The notes under the pieces: generated by a model
What the model was told of the DNA's origin: nothing
Databases searched by the model: none
Seen by the model: only the letters and a program-made list of their open reading frames with translations
Position numbers and translations under genes: made by a program
DNA from: an uncultured Bacilli bacterium
GTDB lineage: Bacteria > Bacillota_I > Bacilli_A > RF39 > UBA660
Direction: 5' to 3'
DNA length: 22,539 nt
Assembly: GCA_944358665.1 (NCBI GenBank)
Contig: CALVRP010000075.1
Coordinates: 1-22,539 of the forward strand
Part shown: positions 8,384 to 16,465 of the stretch, piece after piece
Layout of the letters: each line of letters opens with the position of its first letter
How positions within the stretch are numbered: the stretch's first letter is position 1

Positions 8384-9298
8384 TTATTTCAAGTTATTTT
8401 TAGGAACTAAAGTTAAAACCGCAGTGGCATTATCCTTCCCTGGACTTGTTTCATATATAGGATATCCATCACCAGCACATATTCTTTCAACGGCCTCATC
8501 ACTAACCGTATCTTTCTTCCCACCTACAGCTTCTTCAACAATAATTTCGGTAATTTTTTCGGGAATTAAAGTAAACATTTCTGAAAATATTTTATTTAAA
8601 ACGTTATCAGATAAAATATCAGTAACCCCATCAGTTGTTAACAACAGAGCCTGAGTCTCATTTTTATTTAAAACATTTAATTGCGCCGGTTTGTATAAAC
8701 AATCCCCTAAAGCATTAGTAATAATATTATTACCTGTTATAAAGCGCAAATCATCCTTTAAAACTAAACCACTTTTATAAAGCTGCCAGACTTCTGACTC
8801 ATCTTCCGTAACCTGTTTTAACAGATTACCATTATAAGTATATATTCTTGAATCACCTACCTCGCAAATAATAATATCATTCTTATTTATAACCGCACAT
8901 GATAAAGTAGTTGCTCCAATATAATAAGCATTTTTTAACATTTCTTCATTAAGACGTTGTAATTCTTCTTGTAACTTAAGACTAAACAAATCAGTATTAT
9001 TAATTTCTAATGGCTGAGAATTTTTAAAAAAGAAAGCTAATTTTTCAGAGATAAATAATGAGGCTATTTCACCACCACTATAGCCACCTACACCATCAGC
9101 AACTATCGCCATAAGCAAACTAGAATCTAAAGGGTGTACAATAATTTTATAATAATCTTCATTATTTATTCTACTTCCTTTATTTGTTGCTGCTGAATAT
9201 AATAATTTATTAAACTTATTCTTTCTTACTATTTTAGGAGCTAATTCTTGACATGGAACGCCTAAATTCTCAGCAATTTTAAATAATCTAATATTCAT
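8384..9298 (-). CDS. PP2C-family serine/threonine phosphatase (second of a tandem pair)
   Basis: 304 aa, soluble. PP2C (PPM) enzymes remove phosphate from Ser/Thr using two metal ions. Visible motifs in order: NNEDYY (Asp48), VADGVGG (Asp68), GATTL at ~128, EVGDSRIY (Asp149), TTDGVTD (Asp223) and PGKDNAT (Asp289); these are the metal-binding aspartates of the family. About 33 extra residues precede the catalytic core. Its AAGGAGG site overlaps the stop of the upstream PP2C gene, so the two are one transcription unit with a 12-nt gap. The paralogue shares the motif order and a K-D-D-x-R-F-x-x-G-N-N segment (181-191 here). No Ser/Thr kinase is in the window, so the substrate is unknown. Confidence 0.9.
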   Translation of the reverse strand: MNIRLFKIAENLGVPCQELAPKIVRKNKFNKLLYSAATNKGSRINNEDYYKIIVHPLDSSLLMAIVADGVGGYSGGEIASLFISEKLAFFFKNSQPLEINNTDLFSLKLQEELQRLNEEMLKNAYYIGATTLSCAVINKNDIIICEVGDSRIYTYNGNLLKQVTEDESEVWQLYKSGLVLKDDLRFITGNNIITNALGDCLYKPAQLNVLNKNETQALLLTTDGVTDILSDNVLNKIFSEMFTLIPEKITEIIVEEAVGGKKDTVSDEAVERICAGDGYPIYETSPGKDNATAVLTLVPKNNLK

Positions 9299-9310
9299 TA
9301 TAATTCCTCC

Positions 9311-10174
9311 TTAATGTTTTTTATATAAAAGCATTGTCGCATTATCTTTACCGGGTTTGGTTTGCGGGTTTATCATATAAGTTCGATTTATAAAGCGTTG
9401 TTTTGCTTCTTCAGAAATTAACTCCGGTTCAGAGTTAACCGCTTCATCAATTATTTTTAATAGTACTAATGGCGAAATATTATGATCATAAATAAATTTT
9501 ATTTTAGCATCAGAAACAATATCAGTAATACCATCAGTAAATAATAATAAAGCTTCATAATCATCATTTTGAACTGTTACAATGTCTGGGCGATAATCTT
9601 CTTCACTACTACCAATACTATGACTGATATAATTATTTCCAATCATAAAACGAATATCATCTTTTAAAATCGATTTTTCATCATTATACTTAAACCAAAC
9701 TAAATGATCAGCAGTTAATTGTTTTAATCCTTCAGAGCCAACAATATATCCCCTAGAATCACCAGAATTCGCAATAATCGTTTCTTTCTCCCCAACAATG
9801 GCACAAACTAAAGTTGTCGATCCTTGACCATTATACAAATTTAATAAATCCCTATTAATTTCGCGCATCTTCCCCCAAAATATCGACTTTAAAGTTGGGG
9901 GTGTATTAATATAAGCTGGTTCTAAACTAGAAAACCATTTTAACAAGCTTTCTTTTAAATATTCCGCCGCTAAAGCTCCATATTTACTTGATCCAACACC
10001 GTCCGCGACAACAAACATCTTTAAATTTCTATTTTCTGGATGCATTATAAAATCAACCGCATCATCATTCGTTGCTCGTTTATTTCCAACATTAGTAATA
10101 TAACCAATAGTAAAATTATTTTCTCTAATAAGTTTCATTTTTTGTTTTTCCGTTTGTGAAATATCATGTGTCAT
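9311..10174 (-). CDS. PP2C-family serine/threonine phosphatase (first of a tandem pair)
   Basis: 287 aa, soluble. The PP2C motifs are present but drifted: RATNDDAVDF (Asp37/Asp38) in place of the usual NED box, VADGVGSSKYG (Asp58), QGSTTLVCA, SGDSRGY (Asp139), FTDGITD (Asp214) and PGKDNAT (Asp277). All metal-binding aspartates remain, so activity is expected. The translation start is preceded by GGGGGA about 7 nt upstream. It leads a two-gene unit with the second PP2C. The unknown 229-aa gene upstream ends in a strong hairpin, so read-through from it should be limited; a convincing promoter in the short gap was not found. The two proteins are clearly homologous but not near-identical, which points to an old duplication. 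Confidence 0.88.
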   Translation of the reverse strand: MTHDISQTEKQKMKLIRENNFTIGYITNVGNKRATNDDAVDFIMHPENRNLKMFVVADGVGSSKYGALAAEYLKESLLKWFSSLEPAYINTPPTLKSIFWGKMREINRDLLNLYNGQGSTTLVCAIVGEKETIIANSGDSRGYIVGSEGLKQLTADHLVWFKYNDEKSILKDDIRFMIGNNYISHSIGSSEEDYRPDIVTVQNDDYEALLLFTDGITDIVSDAKIKFIYDHNISPLVLLKIIDEAVNSEPELISEEAKQRFINRTYMINPQTKPGKDNATMLLYKKH

Positions 10175-10205
10175 ATATTTTCCCCCATTGTTTTACAAAG
10201 ACTAT

Positions 10206-10240
10206 AAAAACTAACAAACCACTAAGTATTGTTAGTTTTT
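10206..10240 (-). terminator. Strong Rho-independent terminator between the 229-aa gene and the PP2C pair
   Basis: A perfect 12-bp stem (10206-10217 with 10229-10240) with an 11-nt loop. The sequence AAAAACTAACAA pairs with its complement, giving T-runs on both strands. It overlaps the TAA of the 229-aa gene. Confidence 0.8.
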
Positions 10241-10921
10241 ACTACTATTTTTTCTAACTTTATATCTATTTCTTATAGATAGTTTTCGTACACTCCTACT
10301 TTTATCAAAATTCTGATATATTATATTTTTATTTCCTAATTGTTCAATATCTAAAGAATTAAAATATTCTAATACACTATTTAGGTTGACCAAAAGTTTT
10401 GGCGAAACCTTATCTTCCTTAACTTCTTCCATCTGAGTAAAGTCTTCTAAAGTTAGCTGTTTTTTTAATTCTTTGCCTAAAATATAACCAACAAGCATAT
10501 TGAAAATTCCTGATGAAATAAAATCCTTACTAACACTTCCAATTTGCTTAGCATCTTCTATATTCGAAAAATCCTTAATTAGTTTTAATAATAAATCTTT
10601 TGCTTCTTCTTTATTTTTAGTAGCTAAATATTCTTTTATTAAAGCAATAAAATCATCTTTAACCGCCAAAAAATTCATAACATCTAAAATACGATCCGGA
10701 TTTGAAAAATTTATTATTAGCTGATGATGTTCTCTAAGTTCAGATAATAATTTTTTGGTATTATAGCTAGTAACAAACTCATTACTATAAGCAATCGCAC
10801 TTAAATTTTCAATTAAATAATCATTATCAATTTCTCTTTTAGAATTAATCGCATGTTCTTCTGTATATAATACTAATAAAGTTCTTAATGCTGTTTCCAC
10901 AGCCTGCTTATTTGTATTCAT
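10232..10921 (-). CDS. Predicted helical protein of unknown function
   Basis: 229 aa, not recognised. It is rich in Leu, Lys, Glu and Asn and looks mostly alpha-helical, with no signal peptide or membrane segment. The C-terminus (KSRSVRKLSIRNRYKVRKN) is strongly basic, which could bind nucleic acid or an acidic partner; this is only a guess. The start is supported by AAAGGAG about 7 nt upstream and by a promoter (TTGACT-17-TAAGAT). It lies directly upstream of the tandem PP2C genes on the same strand but is separated from them by a strong terminator, and it is divergent from the HTH-phosphoesterase gene, with which it shares a 112-nt control region. Confidence 0.75.
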   Translation of the reverse strand: MNTNKQAVETALRTLLVLYTEEHAINSKREIDNDYLIENLSAIAYSNEFVTSYNTKKLLSELREHHQLIINFSNPDRILDVMNFLAVKDDFIALIKEYLATKNKEEAKDLLLKLIKDFSNIEDAKQIGSVSKDFISSGIFNMLVGYILGKELKKQLTLEDFTQMEEVKEDKVSPKLLVNLNSVLEYFNSLDIEQLGNKNIIYQNFDKSRSVRKLSIRNRYKVRKNSSKN

Positions 10922-10947
10922 AAAACTACTCCTTTGCTTAGTTAACT

Positions 10948-10976
10948 ATCTTAGCACGCAAAACTTTAAAAGTCAA
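10948..10976 (-). promoter_or_regulatory. Sigma-A-type promoter for the 229-aa gene (left arm of divergent pair)
   Basis: Minus-strand TTGACT (10971-10976), 17-nt spacer, TAAGAT (10948-10953). Its -35 box lies only 3 nt from the -35 box of the rightward promoter, so one bound regulator could affect both. Confidence 0.7.
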
Positions 10977-10979
10977 TTA

Positions 10980-11008
10980 TTTACAAACGTTTAAATATTT
11001 GATAGAAT
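10980..11008 (+). promoter_or_regulatory. Sigma-A-type promoter for the HTH-phosphoesterase gene (right arm of divergent pair)
   Basis: TTTACA (10980-10985), 17-nt spacer, TAGAAT (11003-11008), about 25 nt before the start codon. Confidence 0.7.
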
Positions 11009-11033
11009 AACATCACATCAAGGAAGTGAAAAT

Positions 11034-12044
11034 ATGACAGAAATAAATAGTAAAATATTTGATTTACTAATAAATGGTTATACTTTAAATGAAATTGCCG
11101 ATATAATGAATATTTCTATAAAACAAATTCATCAGCGAATAAATATTATGAAAAAACAAGGATATCTTTTAACCCATGATATAAGTGCGGATGGGGAAAT
11201 TAAATATATTCAAAAATTATATTTACCAGAGATAAAAACTAATACCACCAATTTAACACTTACCGATAATACTTTTAAAGCAATGTTAATTTCTGACTTA
11301 CATATTGGTAATGAAAAACAAAATATAAATTATTTATATGACATATATGATTTATGTGTAAAAAAAGGCATTCACATTATTATTAATGCTGGTGATATTA
11401 TTGACGGACCTTCTAGTAGAGGTAATCAAATTATTACTGCTCCTAATAAACAAATAGAATTTACAATTAAAAACCATCCTTTTGATAAAAATATTTTAAA
11501 CCTTATTTGTTTTGGTAATCACGATTATGACGCTCTACAAAAAACGGGAAGATGTGTTAAAACCGCTTTCGAACATATGCGACCTGATTTTATTGGATTA
11601 GGTTATGGGCTTGGTATAATTAATCTTGGTAATGACCAAATTATTGTTAATCATAAAATTACTAGTTTACCTTTTCACCCAGTTACTAATAAATTAGTCC
11701 TTTGTGGCCATCATCATAAAATGGCTTTCACCGAAAAAGAAGATTCTTTCTTAGTAAATATTCCCACTTTAAGTGATCTTTGTTTTAATCAAAAACAAAA
11801 AACACCAGGGGCTATTATCATGAAACTAACTTTAGATAAAAATGGCATTATTAAAGAAGGATATTTTGAAAACTTATTAATTAATAGTAAAATATTTACT
11901 ATTAGTGAAAATACCGTTCTCTTTTCTTTTCCGCAGGAAACCGCTAAAGAAGAAAACTTAAAAATGCCACCAAAAAAGAAACAATTAACTGTTAGTAGTA
12001 ATATGAGTCAAATCGAAAAATTTAATAAGCGTTATAACCGATAA
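11034..12044 (+). CDS. Calcineurin-like metallophosphoesterase with N-terminal helix-turn-helix
   Basis: 336 aa, soluble. Residues ~1-48 look like a winged or sigma-like HTH (NGYTLNEIADIMNISIKQIH, then QRINIMKKQGYL). Residues ~80-290 form a dimetal phosphoesterase: SDLHIG (Asp88, His90), AGDIID (Asp121), FGNHDYD (Asn162, His163), a His at 207 and CGHHH (Gly225-His228). These are the standard five blocks. The C-terminal ~45 residues are Lys-rich and probably disordered (MPPKKKQ). AGGAAG precedes the ATG by about 7 nt. Phosphoesterases of this family act on nucleotides, nucleic acids or proteins; the HTH suggests that this one is brought to DNA or senses a ligand, which is inference. Ends in a two-way terminator. 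Confidence 0.88.
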   Translation: MTEINSKIFDLLINGYTLNEIADIMNISIKQIHQRINIMKKQGYLLTHDISADGEIKYIQKLYLPEIKTNTTNLTLTDNTFKAMLISDLHIGNEKQNINYLYDIYDLCVKKGIHIIINAGDIIDGPSSRGNQIITAPNKQIEFTIKNHPFDKNILNLICFGNHDYDALQKTGRCVKTAFEHMRPDFIGLGYGLGIINLGNDQIIVNHKITSLPFHPVTNKLVLCGHHHKMAFTEKEDSFLVNIPTLSDLCFNQKQKTPGAIIMKLTLDKNGIIKEGYFENLLINSKIFTISENTVLFSFPQETAKEENLKMPPKKKQLTVSSNMSQIEKFNKRYNR

Positions 12045-12068
12045 AAGCTAGAAAAAATTCTAGCTTTT
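12043..12068. terminator. Bidirectional Rho-independent terminator between convergent genes
   Basis: A perfect 11-bp stem (AAAAGCTAGAA, 4-nt loop, TTCTAGCTTTT) that includes parts of both stop codons. T-runs follow on both strands, so it can end the phosphoesterase transcript and the activase operon. Confidence 0.85.
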
Positions 12069-13002
12069 AATATTTACCACATTTACTTCCCCAAGAATCA
12101 ACTATTTTATTATTACGATATATTTTTAAAAGTTCACAATTATTGGCGCAACGATTACATTCAAATCCTTTAGTATGAAACTCAGTATCTTCAAGTTCTA
12201 AAGAATAAGTATGACCAGTTTTATTTTTACGAGCTAAAATAGCAATACCAATGGCTCCCATTAAATGACTATTCTCAGGAACTATCACTTTTTGGCCTAA
12301 AATTTCTTCAAAGTATTTAATAACACCTTTATTCTTACTAACCCCACCTTGGAAGATAATTGGTCCTACTATTTTTTTTCCTTTACCGACATTATTTAAA
12401 TAATTCATGACAACACTTTTACAAAGTCCAGCAATAATATCTTTTTTTTCATAACCAGCTTGGGCCTTATGAACTAAATCAGATTCTGCAAAAACTGTAC
12501 AACGAGCCGCAATTTTTACCGGATTATCACTTTTTAACGCATACTCACCAAAATCTTTAACATCAAGTCCTAGTCTTTTTGCTTGACTCGATAAAAAGGC
12601 TCCTGTCCCCGCCGCACATAAAGTATTCATCGCATAATTAGTAATAATACCATTTTTAATTAAAATTATTTTGGAATCTTGACCACCAATTTCTAAGATA
12701 GTTCGCACATCCGGATAAAAAGTAACCGTTCCAATAGCGTGAGCCGTTATTTCATTCTTAACAACATTAGCTTTAAGCAATAAACCAATTAATTTCCTGG
12801 CGCTTCCGGTTGTTCCAATACCTTTTACTACATAACCACTTGGTAATTTTTCATCTAAAATTTTAACAAGTTTACGAACAGCCTCTACAGGACTAGCTTC
12901 TGTCCAGATATATTCCTCGGCAATTATATTATTATTATCATCAATAATAACTCCTTTAGTTGATATCGAACCAATATCAACCCCTAAATAACAATCTTTC
13001 AT
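12067..13002 (-). CDS. 2-hydroxyacyl-CoA dehydratase activase-like ATPase (BadF/BadG/HgdC family)
   Basis: 311 aa. An ASKHA-fold ATPase of the family that uses ATP to push low-potential electrons into an iron-sulfur partner. Seen: phosphate loop GVDIGSISTKG (7-17), GIGTTGSAR, EIGGQDSK (104-111) and FQGGVSKNKGV. The two Cys that bind the dimer-bridging [4Fe-4S] cluster are Cys129 (NTLCAAGTGAF) and Cys168 (AARCTVFAESD). Beyond the normal domain a tail carries Cys282, Cys285, Cys289 and Cys308 (CNRCANNC and SKCGKY), which could bind a second cluster. Last gene of a three-gene operon; its ATG overlaps the preceding TGA by 4 nt (ATGA). The true substrate of the system is unknown; anaerobic metabolism is implied because such clusters are oxygen-sensitive. 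Confidence 0.93.
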   Translation of the reverse strand: MKDCYLGVDIGSISTKGVIIDDNNNIIAEEYIWTEASPVEAVRKLVKILDEKLPSGYVVKGIGTTGSARKLIGLLLKANVVKNEITAHAIGTVTFYPDVRTILEIGGQDSKIILIKNGIITNYAMNTLCAAGTGAFLSSQAKRLGLDVKDFGEYALKSDNPVKIAARCTVFAESDLVHKAQAGYEKKDIIAGLCKSVVMNYLNNVGKGKKIVGPIIFQGGVSKNKGVIKYFEEILGQKVIVPENSHLMGAIGIAILARKNKTGHTYSLELEDTEFHTKGFECNRCANNCELLKIYRNNKIVDSWGSKCGKY

Positions 13003-14057
13003 TTATTTTTCCTCATTTCTAACATATCATAAAAAGCTTCTAGTCTTGTTTTAACACCAATTTCTGAAGTATTTGCATCAAAGGTTAAAAACAATACCGG
13101 CACATCCTTTTCTCCGGCAATTTTACTAATTATCGGCATAGCTCCAATCTCTGGAGTACAGAACGCTGATTTTATATGAATAATTCCATCATAACCATGA
13201 TTACAAAGCCACTTAGTATTCATAACATTATCGGCTCCATCAGCACCTAAATGATATTTAATAACTTTATTTTTTCTAAATGCTCTTTTCATAATTTTCT
13301 TTTTTTTCAAAAGTAAATATGTTGCGGTCGTAAATCTTTTTATCTCGATATTATTGTTTGCTAAATCTTTTTCTAAATATCCATTCGCAAAAGGTTCCAT
13401 AAGCGTGTATAATTCACCAATAACCCCAATCTTAAGTGGATTATCGGGTTTATGAACTTCTACTTTTTTTATCTGTTTAAAATAATATTTATATATTTTA
13501 TATAAATTAGTAAACCCTTTAGTTTCTTTAAATTTTTCCAGCATTTCATCTCTTAATAAATCAAAACTTCCTTTTTCGACCTCAAAAGCAATATTTGCTC
13601 TAATATAATCATCAACCTTATCCATATACTGAAGCATTTTCATTGTAATAAAACCATAGTATACAAGTTTACTTTTCCTAAATTTGACATTAATATTTTT
13701 AAATGAACCAAGAATTCTTTTTAATTCCGGTTTTCCTTTAGTAATTAAATTGATAACCTTAACATCATAACCTAAATCATGAAGAATTTTTTCTTGCAGC
13801 TCCGCATAATAACCATAGCGGCAGCCACCTCCTAATTGAATTAAAATATTTGCTCCTTTGTCAGCTGATTCAATCATCGTTCCTAAAGTATACTTAAATG
13901 GTGTACAAACAAAGTCTGGACTATATTTAACCCCAAGTTCAATTGTTTTACTGGTAATTGGCGGTGGTACAACTATTTGATCCTTAAAAATATGCGAAAG
14001 TAAATACTGTGCGGGAACACCATAATCACCAATTAAAGGATAAGATATTTTATTCAT
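12999..14057 (-). CDS. HgdB-like/CoA-dehydratase-related subunit (COG3581-type)
   Basis: 352 aa, middle gene of the activase operon, overlapping its neighbours by 8 nt upstream and 4 nt downstream. It begins SYPLIGDYGVPAQYLL and has conserved-looking Cys51 (FVCTPFKYTLG), Cys79 (QLGGGCRYGYY) and Cys300 (SAFCTPEIGAMP), suitable for cluster ligands. It ends with a TRLEAFYDMLE motif that also ends the neighbouring 299-aa protein, so the two are related. In many clostridia the ATPase and both of these domains are one protein of about 1400 aa; here they are separate genes. This is family knowledge from memory and the exact family number should be confirmed. Function unknown beyond probable electron transfer or reductive chemistry with the ATPase. 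Confidence 0.82.
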   Translation of the reverse strand: MNKISYPLIGDYGVPAQYLLSHIFKDQIVVPPPITSKTIELGVKYSPDFVCTPFKYTLGTMIESADKGANILIQLGGGCRYGYYAELQEKILHDLGYDVKVINLITKGKPELKRILGSFKNINVKFRKSKLVYYGFITMKMLQYMDKVDDYIRANIAFEVEKGSFDLLRDEMLEKFKETKGFTNLYKIYKYYFKQIKKVEVHKPDNPLKIGVIGELYTLMEPFANGYLEKDLANNNIEIKRFTTATYLLLKKKKIMKRAFRKNKVIKYHLGADGADNVMNTKWLCNHGYDGIIHIKSAFCTPEIGAMPIISKIAGEKDVPVLFLTFDANTSEIGVKTRLEAFYDMLEMRKNK

Positions 14058-14949
14058 GTCTTTCTCCTAACATATCAATAAAACTTTCTAGTCTCGTTTC
14101 CATTCCCGCAAAACCTGATGAATCATCGACAATTAAATTTAAATATGGCAAATTTATTTTCCGCATTACTAACTCATTCGCAATACTATCTGGCCCACAA
14201 GGAAATGACGAAAGAAAAATAACCCCATCAATTTTATCCTCTGAGTATTTAAGTGCCCCAATATTATCTTTATTATATTTAAAATATATATCTTTAGAAT
14301 ATTTAAGACTAAGTTTATTTACCTCTTTACTACTAAATTTATCACTATATATAAGTTTTATATCATTACTTTCTAAATATTTAATAATATCCGCCCCTAT
14401 CATCTCATCATAAGTATTATAAGGATGAGAAACAATTAATATTTTTATTTTTTCACTTTCTAAATTTTTAATATTTTTCTTTATTCCAGCTTTTCTTCTA
14501 TCCTTATATTCTTTAAGCGCATATTTGTAAGCTTTTTTTATTTCTTTTTTACTTTTTCCGAGTTTGAAACCAATATCATATAAACCTTTTTTTAAGTTTT
14601 TGTTTTTCTCTAAATCAATATTATAATTTAAGATGGGGTTATCTACCACATTACTTACAATATCATAAAGCGCTAAAAAGTTAGTACAAGTTTGATTATT
14701 ACATTTGAAGTTATCAATTCTTGGAACTAATAAATAATCACACTTATCTTTCAAATAAAACAAATGTCCCATATATACCTTCATCGATAAACACATTTCA
14801 TCATTCGAATGTTTAACACCGAGTTTCATAATTTTTTTATTAGTTTTAGGACTTATTATATATGGAACATCTAAAGCATCAAAAAAGTTTGTCCAAATAT
14901 CTTTATAATAGTAATAAAAAATCCCTCTAGGTATGCCTACTTTATTCAT
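14050..14949 (-). CDS. HgdB-like/CoA-dehydratase-related subunit (COG3580-type)
   Basis: 299 aa, first gene of the operon. Begins MNKVGIPRGIFYYYY, a pattern typical of this group. Cys53 (NDEMCLSMKVYMGH), Cys70, Cys83 and Cys88 (FKCNNQTCTNF) and Cys251 (SSFPCGPDS) are candidate metal or cluster ligands. The C-terminus ETRLESFIDMLG matches the end of the 352-aa partner. A GTG at 14958 would add three residues, but GGTGA lies inside that extension 5 nt before the ATG at 14949, so the ATG is preferred. Lys-rich linker at ~120-145. Its product is expected to form a complex with the two other operon products. No clear promoter was found in the AT-rich 157-nt gap upstream. Confidence 0.8.
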   Translation of the reverse strand: MNKVGIPRGIFYYYYKDIWTNFFDALDVPYIISPKTNKKIMKLGVKHSNDEMCLSMKVYMGHLFYLKDKCDYLLVPRIDNFKCNNQTCTNFLALYDIVSNVVDNPILNYNIDLEKNKNLKKGLYDIGFKLGKSKKEIKKAYKYALKEYKDRRKAGIKKNIKNLESEKIKILIVSHPYNTYDEMIGADIIKYLESNDIKLIYSDKFSSKEVNKLSLKYSKDIYFKYNKDNIGALKYSEDKIDGVIFLSSFPCGPDSIANELVMRKINLPYLNLIVDDSSGFAGMETRLESFIDMLGERHE

Positions 14950-15073
14950 TTTCTTCACCCATATAAATATATTAAAAAAATATATATTTTATGAATATGT
15001 TTTTTCGGCATAATTTGCAGTAAAATCTCAAGATAAAAGTAAACATATAATAGTTTATTTTTTAGAGGGAATA

Positions 15074-15082
15074 TGCTATAAT
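15074..15082 (+). promoter_or_regulatory. Extended -10 promoter for the FemAB-like gene
   Basis: TGCTATAAT, a TGn-extended -10, 25 nt before the start codon at 15107. The -35 position reads TTTATT, which is weak. Confidence 0.6.
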
Positions 15083-15106
15083 AATGAAGTGATAAGGAGG
15101 CTAAAA

Positions 15107-16351
15107 ATGACCATTAAACAACTTAATAATGAAGAATTCAAAAATTTTTGTCAAAACTTTGAACCATCATCAATATTTCAAACAACTTATTATGCTTTTA
15201 CAATGAACGAACATAATGGTGATGCACTTTTTGTTGGTTTAATGGATGGCAATGTTTTAAAAGCCGCTAGTTTAATTATTGTTCAAAAAATTAATGGTTT
15301 TAGATATGCCTTCGCTCCTCGTGGCTTTTTAATCGATTATAATAACTTTAGCCTTGTCGAAACTTTTACTAAATTACTAAAAAAATTCTTAGGAAAAAAA
15401 GACATTGTTGCAATTAAAATCAATCCATTAATTATTAAAAATATTTATAATAATAACGGTGAAATAATTAACCAAAATATAAACTATAATAACATCTTTG
15501 AAAATTTAACAAAATTAGGATATTATCATTTAGGTTATAACAATTACTTTGAGGCTTTAAAACCAAGATTTGAAGCAATAGTCAACCTTGATTTACCTTA
15601 TACCAAAATATTTGCGAATATCGATAAATCATTTAGAACAAAAATAAGAAAAGCCGAAAGAGATGGTATTAAAATATTTCATGGTAATAAAAAAAATCTT
15701 GAATATTTATATTTACAAACAAAAAACAAATATCCAAGAGATCTAAAATATTTTGAAGATTTATATGATTTTTTTGGTACAGATAAATTAATTGATTTTT
15801 ACTATAGTAAATTAGATACAACTCAATATTTAAAAGTTACCCAACAGCTATATAATAAATATGAAAAACTAAGTAAAGAAATCAATGTTAAAATTATTAA
15901 AAGTCCAGTAAGAAATGAAAAACTATTAAGTAAGAAAATTCATATCGATAACATGTTTGAACAATATAAAAGACAGCTTGTCCTCGCTACAGAATATTTA
16001 AAAGCAAACCCAAATGGTATAATCTTATCATCAGCTTTAATTATTAAATGGAAAGATGAAATATATTTAATAATGGATGGTATGGATAATAAATATAAAC
16101 ACTTTAGTGGTAAACATTTATTACTTTGGAAATTAATGATTAGATATTCTAAATTAGGTTTTAAAAAATTTAATCTAGGTGGCATTAGTAATATAACTAA
16201 ACCTAGTAAATATAATGGCCTTAATGAATTTAAATTAAATTTCAATCCTAAAGTAATTGAATATGCTGGTGATTTTGAATTAATAACTAATAGGCCATTA
16301 TATTTCATGTATCGTAATTCTAAAGATATTAGTAATATGTTTAAAAAATAG
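15107..16351 (+). CDS. FemABX-family aminoacyltransferase (peptidoglycan interpeptide bridge)
   Basis: 414 aa, the usual size for FemA/FemB/FemX. These enzymes move amino acids from aminoacyl-tRNA onto the stem peptide of lipid II in the cytoplasm. Two GNAT-like halves are separated by a helical arm at ~235-290 (QQLYNKYEKLSKEI and later EQYKRQLVLATEYL), as in FemA. Typical motifs are FAPRGFLID at ~75, SFRTKIRKAERDGI at ~185 and the C-terminal LGGISNITKPSKYNGLNEFK near 360. A GTG at 15089 would add six residues, but AAGGAGG lies inside that extension and 6 nt before the ATG at 15107. Single-gene unit with its own promoter and terminator. The amino acid added cannot be read from sequence. Its presence shows that this organism makes cross-linked peptidoglycan. 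Confidence 0.9.
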   Translation: MTIKQLNNEEFKNFCQNFEPSSIFQTTYYAFTMNEHNGDALFVGLMDGNVLKAASLIIVQKINGFRYAFAPRGFLIDYNNFSLVETFTKLLKKFLGKKDIVAIKINPLIIKNIYNNNGEIINQNINYNNIFENLTKLGYYHLGYNNYFEALKPRFEAIVNLDLPYTKIFANIDKSFRTKIRKAERDGIKIFHGNKKNLEYLYLQTKNKYPRDLKYFEDLYDFFGTDKLIDFYYSKLDTTQYLKVTQQLYNKYEKLSKEINVKIIKSPVRNEKLLSKKIHIDNMFEQYKRQLVLATEYLKANPNGIILSSALIIKWKDEIYLIMDGMDNKYKHFSGKHLLLWKLMIRYSKLGFKKFNLGGISNITKPSKYNGLNEFKLNFNPKVIEYAGDFELITNRPLYFMYRNSKDISNMFKK

Positions 16352-16374
16352 AGAAACAAAATTCTCTATTTTTT
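16343..16374 (+). terminator. Rho-independent terminator after the FemAB-like gene
   Basis: A-rich arm plus TAGAGAA pairs with TTCTCTA plus T-run around a 6-nt loop (16356-16361); it includes the TAG stop and is followed by TTTTTTC. Confidence 0.8.
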
Positions 16375-16380
16375 CATATA

Positions 16381-16425
16381 AAAAGCACGGCCTATCTCTG
16401 AGACGGGAAAATAAGATAGGCCGTG
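16381..16425 (-). terminator. GC-rich hairpin, probable terminator of the 961-aa surface protein gene
   Basis: Perfect 12-bp stem CACGGCCTATCT / AGATAGGCCGTG (16386-16397 with 16414-16425) with a 16-nt loop. On the minus strand it is followed by CTTTTTATATG, as for an intrinsic terminator. It lies about 40 nt after the gene's stop and is far more GC-rich than any other terminator in the window. Confidence 0.75.
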
Positions 16426-16465
16426 TATTTATTATTTACTTTTATTTAATTTTTATTTTATTAAT

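Noticed and set aside
14009..14413. Plus-strand 134-codon open frame across the activase operon
   Set aside because: It is antisense to two well-supported overlapping genes and has no ribosome site or recognisable domain.
15089..15106. GTG start for the FemAB-like protein
   Set aside because: AAGGAGG lies inside the six added codons and is correctly spaced for the ATG at 15107.
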